From CAZRIZ01 sp964625885 (lineage in GTDB: Bacteria; Patescibacteriota; Saccharimonadia; Saccharimonadales; Saccharimonadaceae): a stretch of DNA of 64,000 nt. The notes beneath the pieces are model-generated. The model worked only from the letters and a program-made list of their open reading frames with translations, searched no databases and had not been told where the DNA came from. The stretch is taken from the NCBI GenBank assembly GCA_964625885.1, contig CAZVBM010000002.1, positions 1 to 64,000 on the forward strand, given 5' to 3'. Shown piece by piece: positions 7,886 to 17,012 of this stretch. The position numbers and the translations under genes are program-made. Positions within the stretch are counted from its first letter, which is position 1, and each line of letters opens with the position of its first letter.

Positions 7886-10702
7886 TTACTTCTTAAAGTA
7901 TTGTTTCAAATATTGCCCAGTGTATGACTCGCCAACCCGACTAACATGTTCAGGCGTGCCGGTCGCAACGATTTCGCCGCCACCTTCACCACCTTCTGGG
8001 CCAAGATCAATAATCCAATCGGCTGATTTAATTACTTCCAAGTTGTGCTCAATTACCACCACCGTGTTGCCTTCGTCAACTAATTTTTGAATAATATCAA
8101 GCAATCGCGCCACGTCGTCAATATGAAGTCCCGTGGTTGGCTCATCAAGGATATAAAGTGTTTTACCAGTAGAGCGACGCGACAGTTCGGTGGCTAACTT
8201 AACTCGCTGCGCTTCACCGCCAGAAAGTGTCGTGGCCGATTGACCGAGACCAATATAGCCTAGGCCGACTTCAACCATGGTGTCTAGCTTGCGTTTTAGA
8301 TTTGGCAGGTTCTTAAAGAATTCAGCCGCTTCTTCAATCGTCATATCAAGCACATCGCTAATCGACTTACCTTTGTATTTAATCTCTAGAACTTCTTTGT
8401 TATAACGCCGACCATGACACTCGTCACAAGTCACGTAAACATCTGGCAAAAAGTGCATCTCGATCTTTTTGACACCGTCGCCCTGACAAGCCTCACAGCG
8501 ACCGCCTTTGACATTAAAACTAAAACGACCAGCTTTATAACCACGTAAGTTGGCTTCGGGTAGCGACGCGAACAGATCGCGAATTTGCGTAAATAAGCCC
8601 GTATAAGTTGCTGGATTAGAACGCGGCGTACGCCCAATCGCCGACTGATCAATCACGATGACTTTATCAATCTTTTCTAAGCCCTCAACACCATTGTGCT
8701 TGCCAGCGATTTCTTTGGCTCGATAAAACCGCGCCATCAATTCACGCGCTAATATTTGATTAACCAGGGTAGATTTACCAGAGCCCGACACGCCAGTCAC
8801 GCAAGTCAAAACGCCAATTGGGAAGCTAACATCAATCTTTTTTAGATTGTGCTCACTAGCGCCTAAGACTGTGATCGCCTGATCTTTCTTAACCGCGCGG
8901 CGCTTCGCCGGCAAAGCGATTTTCTTTTTGCCACCCATGTATTGCCCAGTGATGCTAGCTGGATTTTGCATCACCTCTTCGGGCGTACCAGCCGCGACGA
9001 TTTCACCACCATGTTTACCAGCACCTGGACCAACATCAATCAGATAATCGGCCTGACGAATCGTATCTTCGTCGTGCTCCACGACCAAAACTGTATTACC
9101 TAAGTCACGTAAATGTCTAAGCGTATCAAGTAGACGATTATTATCACGCTGATGCAAACCGATTGATGGTTCGTCTAAAACATAAAGCACACCTTGTAAG
9201 CCAGAGCCAATTTGTGTTGCCAGACGGATGCGCTGTGATTCACCACCAGAGAGCGTATTAGCCGCTCGCCCAAGCGCCAAATAATTCAAACCAACATCGT
9301 GCAAGAAATCCAAGCGCGCCATAATTTCTTTGATAATTGGCCGAGCGATTAGCATTTTTTCGTCCGACAATTTGATATGGGCAAAATACTCCACCGCTCG
9401 ATCCACTGGTAAATCACTGACGTCCATAATACTTTTATCAGCCACCGTGACCGCCAAAACTTCTGGCTTGAGTCGGCGACCTTTGCAAGCGTGGCAAGGA
9501 ATTTCGCGCATAAAACGCTCGATATCTTTGCGAATAAATTCGGAGTCAGTTTCACGATGACGTCGCTCCAAGTTAGGGATCACCCCTTCGAAAATCGTGT
9601 CAAACGACCGGCCATTGCCAGCCTCCACGCTATAAGTATGGTCGCCAGTGCCATATAAAATTAACTGAACTTGATCTTTGGATAGTTTCTTAATCGGCAC
9701 GCGCAAACTAAAGCCGTTCGCCTCAGCCACCACACTCAGGCGTTTGAGATACCAACTCTCATAACCAAGGCGATTATATGGCCGGATGCCACCCTCAGCA
9801 ATAGTTAGGTTTGGATTTAAAACTAAACTTGAATCAATCTCCTGACGAATACCCAGTCCAGTACAAACTGGACAAGCACCTAATGGCGCATTGAAACTAA
9901 ACAAACGCGGTTCGAGTTCAGGAATGTTAACTTCTGGATGGACTGGACAGGCGTAGCGCAAGGAATAGTCAACGATTTCTTCCGTGTCAGCATCCAGAAT
10001 TTCCACCACTTCGTTGCCGTGCTGTAAGGCTTGCTCAACCGAGTTGGTCAAACGCGCGCTCAAATCTGGACTCACTACCAAACGATCAACCACCAGCTCG
10101 ATAGTATGTTTGTAGCTCTTTTGTAATTCAGGAAATTCGTCCAAGTCATAAATCACACCATTAACCCGCACCCGGGCGTAGCCTTGCTTGGCATACTCGG
10201 CCGGAACATGCGCAAACTCACCCTTTTTTGCCTTAACCAGTGGCGCCAAAATAATAATTCGCTTGCCCATAAAAGTCGCAGTGATTTCATCGATAATTGA
10301 TTGCTCAGTTTGGCGCGAGACCTCACGGCCACAAATCGGACAGTGCGGTACACCAACGCGAGCAAACAAGAGGCGCATATAGTCATAAATCTCGGTCACG
10401 GTTGCTACGGTTGAACGCGGATTGCGCGAAGCGGTTTTTTGATCAATTGAAATCGCTGGCGACAGGCCGGTAATCATATCAACGTCGGGTTTGTCCATGA
10501 TGCCTAAGAATTGCCGCGCATAGCTAGACAAGCTCTCAACATAACGACGCTGGCCCTCGGCGTAAATCGTATCAAACGCCAAGGTTGATTTACCCGAACC
10601 AGACAAGCCAGTAATCACCACCAGCTTATCACGCGGAATCTTTAGATCGATATTTTTCAAATTGTGCTGACGCGCACCTTTTATCTCAATATAATCTTGC
10701 AT
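7886..10702 (-). CDS. uvrA: UvrABC excinuclease subunit A
   Basis: This 938-residue protein is full length. It has two ABC ATPase halves (GLSGSGKSTLAFDTIYAEGQRRY near residue 33; GVSGSGKSTLVNQIL near 640), ABC signatures LSGGESQRIRLA and LSGGEAQRVKLA, and paired zinc-finger cysteines (CPICGREV, CHACKGRR, CEACQGDG, CDECHGRR). UvrA scans DNA for bulky lesions and loads UvrB. A TATAAT (10714-10719) 11 nt before the ATG implies a 5' leader of only a few bases. The gene is the first of a minus-strand run that continues into the aldolase-like gene. Confidence 0.97.
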   Translation of the reverse strand: MQDYIEIKGARQHNLKNIDLKIPRDKLVVITGLSGSGKSTLAFDTIYAEGQRRYVESLSSYARQFLGIMDKPDVDMITGLSPAISIDQKTASRNPRSTVATVTEIYDYMRLLFARVGVPHCPICGREVSRQTEQSIIDEITATFMGKRIIILAPLVKAKKGEFAHVPAEYAKQGYARVRVNGVIYDLDEFPELQKSYKHTIELVVDRLVVSPDLSARLTNSVEQALQHGNEVVEILDADTEEIVDYSLRYACPVHPEVNIPELEPRLFSFNAPLGACPVCTGLGIRQEIDSSLVLNPNLTIAEGGIRPYNRLGYESWYLKRLSVVAEANGFSLRVPIKKLSKDQVQLILYGTGDHTYSVEAGNGRSFDTIFEGVIPNLERRHRETDSEFIRKDIERFMREIPCHACKGRRLKPEVLAVTVADKSIMDVSDLPVDRAVEYFAHIKLSDEKMLIARPIIKEIMARLDFLHDVGLNYLALGRAANTLSGGESQRIRLATQIGSGLQGVLYVLDEPSIGLHQRDNNRLLDTLRHLRDLGNTVLVVEHDEDTIRQADYLIDVGPGAGKHGGEIVAAGTPEEVMQNPASITGQYMGGKKKIALPAKRRAVKKDQAITVLGASEHNLKKIDVSFPIGVLTCVTGVSGSGKSTLVNQILARELMARFYRAKEIAGKHNGVEGLEKIDKVIVIDQSAIGRTPRSNPATYTGLFTQIRDLFASLPEANLRGYKAGRFSFNVKGGRCEACQGDGVKKIEMHFLPDVYVTCDECHGRRYNKEVLEIKYKGKSISDVLDMTIEEAAEFFKNLPNLKRKLDTMVEVGLGYIGLGQSATTLSGGEAQRVKLATELSRRSTGKTLYILDEPTTGLHIDDVARLLDIIQKLVDEGNTVVVIEHNLEVIKSADWIIDLGPEGGEGGGEIVATGTPEHVSRVGESYTGQYLKQYFKK

Positions 10703-10766
10703 AAAGCCGCTAGATTATAACATAGATAGGCGGTTTTTACCAGATGTGCACACAACTCGTGCTATC

Positions 10767-10795
10767 TTGACAAAAGCAAGCATTAGTGCTATAAT
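10767..10795 (+). promoter_or_regulatory. Consensus sigma70 promoter
   Basis: A TTGACA box (10767-10772), a 17-bp spacer and a TATAAT box (10790-10795) form a perfect promoter for the plus-strand gene at 10862. Few other genes in the window have both boxes at consensus. Confidence 0.9.
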
Positions 10796-10801
10796 AGAAA
10801 G

Positions 10802-10861
10802 ACGCTAGGTCTTACCTAGTAGTACGGTCGCTAAGCGACTAAAAATTAGGAGGCTTTAAAA
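10802..10861 (+). promoter_or_regulatory. Structured 5' leader with two hairpins
   Basis: The transcribed leader holds the hairpins CTAGGT-CTT-ACCTAG (10804-10818) and GTCGC-TAA-GCGAC (about 10827-10839), then a strong Shine-Dalgarno AGGAGG 9 nt before the ATG. Stacked 5' hairpins often stabilise an mRNA. No known riboswitch is recognisable. Confidence 0.55.
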
Positions 10862-11302
10862 ATGGCAAAGGAACTAGTGATAACGCGTCGCGTTACCAAG
10901 GACGGGGACTTATCTTATAGGTTCCCAAAGGAGTCCCCGCACGGACTGCCTGAAGCGCTATTTTTAATGACAGGAAGAGGTGTTGTTGGCTTAAAGAAAC
11001 AACGACAACATCTCAATCTGAAGTTTGCCAATCAGTCTCAGATGAACTTCATTGGCAACCTGTTCAGTTCTGGTGTGGTCTTTATGCTTACGATCACAAA
11101 AGACGAAGTGGTCGCAACTGTTAACCCCGACCTGAGTAATGGCGACATGGACAAAATAATGTCCACGCAATTTGAGTTACTCACGGGAGACGACTGTCAG
11201 ATCAAGCCATCTGGGGAGTGGGCAAGATCGATTGCCAATGTAATCGAAGGCCTAAACGGCCTAAAAGTTGTGAGACTGTGCGAAATTCCTGTTCTCGCCT
11301 AA
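10862..11302 (+). CDS. Uncharacterised, strongly expressed 146-residue protein
   Basis: I do not recognise this protein. It is soluble-looking, with no signal peptide or membrane segment, and about 9% Lys/Arg in the first third. It lies alone on the plus strand, between uvrA and sbcB on the minus strand. It has its own perfect promoter, a hairpin leader, a consensus Shine-Dalgarno and a dedicated terminator. This packaging is unlike the almost leaderless housekeeping genes around it and suggests high expression or acquisition as a cassette. It shares this style with the genes at 40440 and 43025. No function is proposed. Confidence 0.8.
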   Translation: MAKELVITRRVTKDGDLSYRFPKESPHGLPEALFLMTGRGVVGLKKQRQHLNLKFANQSQMNFIGNLFSSGVVFMLTITKDEVVATVNPDLSNGDMDKIMSTQFELLTGDDCQIKPSGEWARSIANVIEGLNGLKVVRLCEIPVLA

Positions 11303-11308
11303 CCCTCA

Positions 11309-11340
11309 GAGCCAACCTAACAAGGTTGGCTCTTTTCTTT
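11309..11340 (+). terminator. Rho-independent terminator
   Basis: The stem GAGCCAACC/GGTTGGCTC has a 6-nt loop and is followed by TTTTCTTT. It lies 6 nt past the stop of the 146-residue gene and abuts the end of sbcB. Confidence 0.9.
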
Positions 11341-11343
11341 GGC

Positions 11344-12807
11344 TTAAAAACTATCAGCTGGCGCCAGACTCTCCAGCCACAATTTTAATTCGCTGACATA
11401 AAACTCAGCTGATTCATTTTGCGCCAGAGATTCTAGCTCTTGCATAAAACTTGGCAACTGACACTGTAGACGTGCCGTGCGCCACTTTTCCCACCTTAGA
11501 GCTTCAGCTTCACTTAAACTGCGTGGGAAAGACCGAGCTTTGTAACCTAAGAACAGTTCTGGCAGGCGCTCATCACTAAACTCAGCTCGATATTCGCGTA
11601 GTTCATCGCTCGACAATCGACTAATCTCCTGCGTTCTTCGCCTATCTGAGTCATCTAAAAACGCATCGTATAATCGCTCTTCAGCAGGAGCTGGCGACTC
11701 ATCAGTGAATTTCTGTTCGATTTGACGTTCTTTTAAGTCAGCTAATATATTAATGTTTTGAATCAGCTTTGGATTATCTTGCAAAGTTTTTACACGCTGT
11801 TTGATTGTTTCTGGATCAAGTTTCAGACGAGCATAATCTTCTTTGCGCAGCACCGACATGGGCGCGACGGCCGGGCAGCGATTGTAGCGCAAAGTTTTAA
11901 AATAAACTCGCCTTTCGTTCACTTCTGCGTCATCATTTTCGTCATCAGATTTGACATCTTTAAATTTTGAGTATTTAGCAAGAAAAGTGGCAAGTTCGGC
12001 AGGGGACTTGTCCAGCAAATCCGCCGGATCATAGCGCAAATTATAAACCATAATGTTGTTATTTTTACAATCAAAAATAGGGTAGGCGAGGGTAGTTTTT
12101 TCAAATTCTGATTCTAGTCGCCCACTGCTATACACAAACGGCGCTGGATGATCTAAATTAACTAGCTGCTGTACCGACTTTTTGTCGCGCATTTTTAGTA
12201 GATACCCCCACATTTTCGGGTCGGACTCTTTAATTAACCGCCCCACCCCAATCAACGCCTCGACATCACTCAGAGCGTCATGCGCATGAGTATGCTCAAG
12301 ATTGTTCAGCTTACTTAACAATTCCAGGCGGTTAGTTGCTTTGCCCTCGTCGTCAACCGGCCAGTTGATTTTGCCTGGCCGCACGGCGCGCGTAAAACGC
12401 ACTACGTCGAGTAAGTCCCAACGACTACGACCGTCTTTATAGGCCCACTCATACGGATCACGAAAATTACGCCAAAATAGATGGCGAATGAACTCATCGT
12501 CAAAACGGACGTTATTATAGCCAACCACGATGGTGTTTGGCGTCAACATCTCGTTTAAAATTAGATCGCAAGCCTCAGCTTCGGTATAGCCTTCTTCAAT
12601 GGTTTTTTGGGGCGTAATGCCCGTGACGCTGATCGCCATCGGACTAGGCAAAGTGTCTTCGCTCAGTTTAATTAAAAAATTATACGGCGCGCCAATTGGG
12701 TTTAAATCAAGATCGGTGCGCTGAGCGGCAAATTGCATGATTCGATCAGAGCGTGGATTAAGTCCACTAGTTTCTAAATCGTAAAAAACAAAGCTTGGCT
12801 CAGGCAT
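11344..12807 (-). CDS. sbcB: Exodeoxyribonuclease I
   Basis: This 487-residue protein matches E. coli ExoI in length (475) and in its DEDDh catalytic set: FVFYDLETSGL at the N-terminus, VGYNNVRFDDEF in the middle, and HDALSDVEA. Typical ExoI phrases (DRIMQFAAQRTDLDLNPIG) are present. ExoI degrades single-stranded DNA 3' to 5' and acts in mismatch repair and recombination. The start ATG at 12807 overlaps the obgE stop as TGATG and has GAGGAAA 8 nt upstream, so it is translationally coupled to obgE. Confidence 0.93.
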   Translation of the reverse strand: MPEPSFVFYDLETSGLNPRSDRIMQFAAQRTDLDLNPIGAPYNFLIKLSEDTLPSPMAISVTGITPQKTIEEGYTEAEACDLILNEMLTPNTIVVGYNNVRFDDEFIRHLFWRNFRDPYEWAYKDGRSRWDLLDVVRFTRAVRPGKINWPVDDEGKATNRLELLSKLNNLEHTHAHDALSDVEALIGVGRLIKESDPKMWGYLLKMRDKKSVQQLVNLDHPAPFVYSSGRLESEFEKTTLAYPIFDCKNNNIMVYNLRYDPADLLDKSPAELATFLAKYSKFKDVKSDDENDDAEVNERRVYFKTLRYNRCPAVAPMSVLRKEDYARLKLDPETIKQRVKTLQDNPKLIQNINILADLKERQIEQKFTDESPAPAEERLYDAFLDDSDRRRTQEISRLSSDELREYRAEFSDERLPELFLGYKARSFPRSLSEAEALRWEKWRTARLQCQLPSFMQELESLAQNESAEFYVSELKLWLESLAPADSF

Positions 12808-14108
12808 CAATCAATTTCCTCGAGAGTGAATTCTGGATCTTCGCCAATTTGCACCAGGCTCTCACCAATCGCGTCCTGCTTGATTAATTCACGCGTAATA
12901 CCAGTTTTTCGCATAATATCACGCAAGCGATTGAGCGCTTCCCAACTTGAATAATCAGTGCGACGGCTAAAACGCTCGATTTTCTTACCAGTGACATGAA
13001 AAACGTCGCCAGTTTTTTCGACTTGCCATTTATCAGCTAATGCATCGGCGTCAAGTGAGATAACTGGTATCTCGTCGGCATCGTCTACCGGTGGCTCTTG
13101 CTCCAACTCAATCTGGCGCTGGCGTTCAGTCTTAACTTGCTCGACCAGAACTCTTAGTAGATCTTTAATGCCCGATTTAGCAATCGAGGAGATAGCGTAG
13201 ATGGGGGTGTCAGCTGGCACAACTGTGCGCAACCGCTCAATCTGATGTTTAATGATCTCATCATCTAGTCCATCAGCCTTGGTTAGGGCGACAACCTCTG
13301 GCCGTTCGCTCAAAATCACATCATGGGCAATTAATTCTTGACGAATTGTTGTGTAGTCTTTCGCTACATCATCATGCCAGGCATCAATTAGGTGTAGAAA
13401 AACTGCCGTGCGTTCAACATGGCGCAAAAACTCCGCGCCCAAACCTTTACCCTGACTAGCACCTTCTATTAAGCCTGGAATATCGGCAATCAAGAGGCTT
13501 GTGTCGTCAATCTTGGCCACACCCAAATTAGGCACCAAGGTCGTAAACTCATAATCAGCAATTTCTGGCTTGGCATTTGACACTATTGATAAAAACGTTG
13601 ACTTACCAACATTGGGTAAGCCAATCAAACCAACATCGGCCAACATCTTGAGCTCTAATTCAGCCGTAAATGCCTCGCCAGCCTCACCCCTCTCAGCAAT
13701 CGTTGGCGCCTGACGCACCGACGATTTAAAATGCCAATTACCGAAACCGCCTTCACCACCCCTAGCTATTACTTCTTTTTGACCATCTTCAATTAGGTCG
13801 GCAATCACCGCACCGTCACGCTTAACTATAGTGCCAATCGGCACGCGAACCACCAAATCAGCGCCGTTTTTGCCGTGTCGCTTAGCTTTGCCACCATTAC
13901 CGCCATTCTCGGCCGCCAACTCGGGCTGGAAACGCAAATTAATTAAGGTATCAATATCATGTACGGCTTCGAAAACCACATCACCGCCCTTGCCACCATC
14001 GCCACCGTCTGGGCCACCCTTGTCGACAAATTTTTCCCGACGAAAAGACCGCGCGCCATCACCGCCCTTACCTGCCATCAAGTTAACCGTTACAACATCT
14101 ACAAACAT
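12807..14108 (-). CDS. obgE: GTPase Obg/CgtA
   Basis: This 433-residue protein has the glycine-rich Obg fold (GGDGGDGGKGGDVVFEA..., about 33-50 and on), the GTPase domain (GLPNVGKST near 164; DIPGLIEGASQGKGLG as G3; ALTKAD as G4) and the C-terminal OCT domain. Obg binds the 50S subunit and links ribosome assembly to GTP level. A TATACT box 11 nt before the ATG implies a leader of about 4 nt. It is the first gene of a pair with sbcB. Confidence 0.96.
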   Translation of the reverse strand: MFVDVVTVNLMAGKGGDGARSFRREKFVDKGGPDGGDGGKGGDVVFEAVHDIDTLINLRFQPELAAENGGNGGKAKRHGKNGADLVVRVPIGTIVKRDGAVIADLIEDGQKEVIARGGEGGFGNWHFKSSVRQAPTIAERGEAGEAFTAELELKMLADVGLIGLPNVGKSTFLSIVSNAKPEIADYEFTTLVPNLGVAKIDDTSLLIADIPGLIEGASQGKGLGAEFLRHVERTAVFLHLIDAWHDDVAKDYTTIRQELIAHDVILSERPEVVALTKADGLDDEIIKHQIERLRTVVPADTPIYAISSIAKSGIKDLLRVLVEQVKTERQRQIELEQEPPVDDADEIPVISLDADALADKWQVEKTGDVFHVTGKKIERFSRRTDYSSWEALNRLRDIMRKTGITRELIKQDAIGESLVQIGEDPEFTLEEID

Positions 14109-14132
14109 AATTACCTATTAGTATACGACAAA

Positions 14133-15335
14133 TTAACGAATATAGGTGTATTTACCGTAAGTTTCGGCTGTCCACGTCTTGTAGCCGACACACCACAAGC
14201 AGTGATTAATGCCGTTCATATCCGACACATTAATCGAAGCGATTGAGCCGTCTTCATTGTAGTTAACCTTCTCCACCACACCAACATGCCCAGCCCAGCC
14301 ATCCTTAGTCTGAAAAACCGCGCCAGCCATTGGCACACCCCTAGTAACCGTATAGGCACCCGAGGCAATAGCCGCCGTGTCCCAAGTGCGGGCATTACCC
14401 CAGTTACTACCAACCGTCCGTCCACCATTAAGCTCGGCAAAACGATTATAAGCATACCAGGTACACCAACCGGGAGCATATTTATTACCAGCATAAACGG
14501 TTTGCTTGAAAACCGGACGCTTGACTGGTGGTTTATAGCCCGGACGCTCGGTCTCTGGCAGGATGCCGTCTGGTATGACAATTTTTGCGCCCACTGACAG
14601 GCCACTCAATTCCAGATTATTTATGGCTACAATCTGACCGGCTGTTGAGCCATAGCGCTCAATTATAGATTCGTAAGTATCACCAACCTTGACAGTGTAA
14701 TAGACACCATCAACCGGCAAGAGCCTCAACTCCTGTCCAATACTTAGACTATCGCCAGTTAAATTATTAGCCCACTTAATGGTCTGAACCGAGATACCAT
14801 TAGCTGCCGCTATATGCTCAATTGTCTCATCTGGCTGTACTACGTGCAGCTTTATACCTTGTCGACCACCACCTAAGCTGGCAATCTCTGGTTTAATTAG
14901 TACCGGCTCAGCTTTTTGCACAGCGCTGGCTTGAATCTCCGCTGACGTTGCTGTATTAGCAGCATAAATTGCCACCGGTAAGTTGGCCTGCTCGGCCACG
15001 CTAGCGACGATACCGGCCTCGACCACAGAATCTACCTTAGAGACGGTTGGTAGCTTTATCTGTTCACTTGGCCTGGTCACGACCGACTCAGTCGACATAA
15101 CCGCCTTAGATTGCGACGGCAAATAATTTATAGCAACAACACTAAACAATAGAATAAATGGTATCATCACCAAGAACTTCCAAAAACGTCGCGACATCGA
15201 CCTAGGGCCAGCATTCTTAGCAATTTGTTTAGCAATCTGCTTCTGGCTACGCCTGTCAGCTCGACGCTTACGCGCCGCACTGAGTTTTAGTTTAACAAAA
15301 TTTTTTATAAATCTTCTCCGGCTAATTGTTGCCAA
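14133..15335 (-). CDS. LysM-CHAP cell-wall hydrolase, membrane-anchored
   Basis: This 400-residue protein has a basic N-terminus and one membrane segment (about 51-70). Two LysM peptidoglycan-binding repeats follow (VVQPDETIEHIAAANGISV; YTVKVGDTYESIIERYG), then a Pro-rich linker and a CHAP amidase domain (CTWYAYNRF with the catalytic Cys; GHVGVVEKV with the His). CHAP enzymes cut peptide bonds in peptidoglycan. The frame opens at a TTG (15335) with no clear Shine-Dalgarno. An internal ATG at residue 47 would still keep the anchor, so the start is uncertain. It lies just upstream of obgE in the reading direction. Confidence 0.85.
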   Translation of the reverse strand: MATISRRRFIKNFVKLKLSAARKRRADRRSQKQIAKQIAKNAGPRSMSRRFWKFLVMIPFILLFSVVAINYLPSQSKAVMSTESVVTRPSEQIKLPTVSKVDSVVEAGIVASVAEQANLPVAIYAANTATSAEIQASAVQKAEPVLIKPEIASLGGGRQGIKLHVVQPDETIEHIAAANGISVQTIKWANNLTGDSLSIGQELRLLPVDGVYYTVKVGDTYESIIERYGSTAGQIVAINNLELSGLSVGAKIVIPDGILPETERPGYKPPVKRPVFKQTVYAGNKYAPGWCTWYAYNRFAELNGGRTVGSNWGNARTWDTAAIASGAYTVTRGVPMAGAVFQTKDGWAGHVGVVEKVNYNEDGSIASINVSDMNGINHCLWCVGYKTWTAETYGKYTYIR

Positions 15336-15497
15336 TTAGCATTAGCAATTTACATTAGCGGGCGCTCGACCATTTGATTAGCTTATTTCCCGTGCTAAAT
15401 TGCTAAGCATACCTCTGTTTCTAAAGGCATTTCCACCCCTTTAAAATACACAAATATACCATATAATTCTAACAAATTAGAGCTTTTAGTCAAATGA

Positions 15498-16613
15498 CTA
15501 CTGAACTGAGCAGCCGATTTTACAGTGGTCGCGGATATTGCGCTCATGCTCAGCGTTGGTGCGCGCAAAATAGGTCTTGCCGTCGTCACCAGTCAGAAAG
15601 TAGCTATAGTCGCCTTCGGCCGGGTTAGCCACAGCCAAGAGTGAACTATTGGATGGAGACGAAATCGGCGTTGGTGGCCAACCAGCATAGCGCCTAGTAT
15701 TATAAGGTGAGTCTATGTACAAGTTATTCTTTGTGCCCGCCAGGCGCGAAGCGTAGTGATAAGTCACATCTGAACCAAATTTATCACCAGAACGAGCTCG
15801 TCTTAGAAAGATTTGTGCCGCCTGAGCTCGATCGGCCTTGATGGTTAGCTCTTTTTCAATCATTGAAGCCATGATTATCCCCTGATAGAGAGTCAACCCC
15901 CGAGCCTCATATTTCTTCACCAAATCATTATCGACAATGAATTTGTAGTAGTGATCAAAGTCATATTTGAGAACATCTTCGAGCGAGGCGTTGATATCAA
16001 AATGAAGCGTCTCGGGATAAATTAACCCCTCTAGGCTTGTTACTTCAGGCAAAAGTTTAAAAAGCGGGTGATCGCGCTGAACTTTGGCGAAAGCGACATC
16101 AATTTGTTCGTCGCTGAAGCCAACTTTGCGAAGCGCTTCACGATGAGTGGTAGTAGTGTCGTTTTCGTAAAACTTAAAATTAAGCGTTGCTCCTGGAAAG
16201 AACGTTACTATCATTTGCTGTTTTTGCCCGCCAGAAGTTAGAGCCTTAACAATCTCGGCAACCGACATTGACGATTTTAAATGATACACCCCTTCTTGCA
16301 GTAAACCACCGGTTTTGTTAAGCCGATTATAAAGTTCAAAGGCACGCTGATCACGAATCAAGCTATGCTCTTTGAGTTTCTTGGCAATTAAGGCCGAATT
16401 ATCACCTTTTTTCACAACAAATTCGACTACGTCCTCAGACTGGTTGTTTACCGATTTGATACTGTCTTGATACCACTTATAGGCTAAACCAAATGCGCCA
16501 GCCGCCAATATCACAATCGCGCCAACAACCATTAGCAACCGTTTCAACCAAGCTCGACGAGGTTTAACAGCAACATTGTCGCTATTCAAAGCTAACTTCT
16601 TTTTACCAATCAT
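15498..16613 (-). CDS. mltG: Endolytic murein transglycosylase
   Basis: This 371-residue protein has one membrane segment (about 23-46) and then the YceG/MltG fold, with the catalytic Glu in GIIMASMIEKEL and the family ending SPYNTRRYAGWPPTPISSP plus TGDDGKTYFARTNAEH. MltG cuts nascent glycan strands and sets their length. It starts inside the ruvX stop (4-nt ATGA overlap), so the two are translationally coupled. The ruvX-mltG pairing is widespread in bacteria. Confidence 0.95.
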   Translation of the reverse strand: MIGKKKLALNSDNVAVKPRRAWLKRLLMVVGAIVILAAGAFGLAYKWYQDSIKSVNNQSEDVVEFVVKKGDNSALIAKKLKEHSLIRDQRAFELYNRLNKTGGLLQEGVYHLKSSMSVAEIVKALTSGGQKQQMIVTFFPGATLNFKFYENDTTTTHREALRKVGFSDEQIDVAFAKVQRDHPLFKLLPEVTSLEGLIYPETLHFDINASLEDVLKYDFDHYYKFIVDNDLVKKYEARGLTLYQGIIMASMIEKELTIKADRAQAAQIFLRRARSGDKFGSDVTYHYASRLAGTKNNLYIDSPYNTRRYAGWPPTPISSPSNSSLLAVANPAEGDYSYFLTGDDGKTYFARTNAEHERNIRDHCKIGCSVQ

Positions 16614-17011
16614 AAACTCTCCAAAAAATCTTCTAGTATCATCACCGCCGCCATCGCATCAATGTCAGCTTTGCTATAAGGCTTACCGTAGCTTTTTAGA
16701 CGCTCCTCTGCCAGCACGCTAGTCACCGACTCATCCTGAAAGACTACTCTAGAAAATACTTGGCGCAACTTTTGAGCGAAAGCTTCCACCTCAGCGGTTT
16801 GCTTAGTTGGCTCGCCCGATTGATTGCGTGGATAGCCGACGATAATCTTATCAATGCTTTCCAGTTCAGCTAGCCTAACAATTTCGTCAATAGCCCGGTC
16901 ATCATTGGTGATAGTTTCTTGCGGAATGGCAATTTTTATTTGACTGTCACCTAATGCTACACCAATCCGGCTTGCACCGTAATCTAGTGAAAGATAGTTC
17001 TTAACCGACAT
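16610..17011 (-). CDS. ruvX: RuvX/YqgF RNase H-fold nuclease
   Basis: This 133-residue protein has the RNase H-like YqgF signature: LSLDYGASRIGVALGD at the N-terminus, IIVGYPRNQSGEPT in the middle, FQDESVTSVLAEE, and DAMAAVMILEDFL at the end. The family acts in 16S rRNA 5' maturation and as a putative Holliday junction resolvase. The start codon lies 1 nt past the stop of the upstream gene, and its end overlaps mltG. Confidence 0.93.
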   Translation of the reverse strand: MSVKNYLSLDYGASRIGVALGDSQIKIAIPQETITNDDRAIDEIVRLAELESIDKIIVGYPRNQSGEPTKQTAEVEAFAQKLRQVFSRVVFQDESVTSVLAEERLKSYGKPYSKADIDAMAAVMILEDFLESL

Positions 17012-17012
17012 A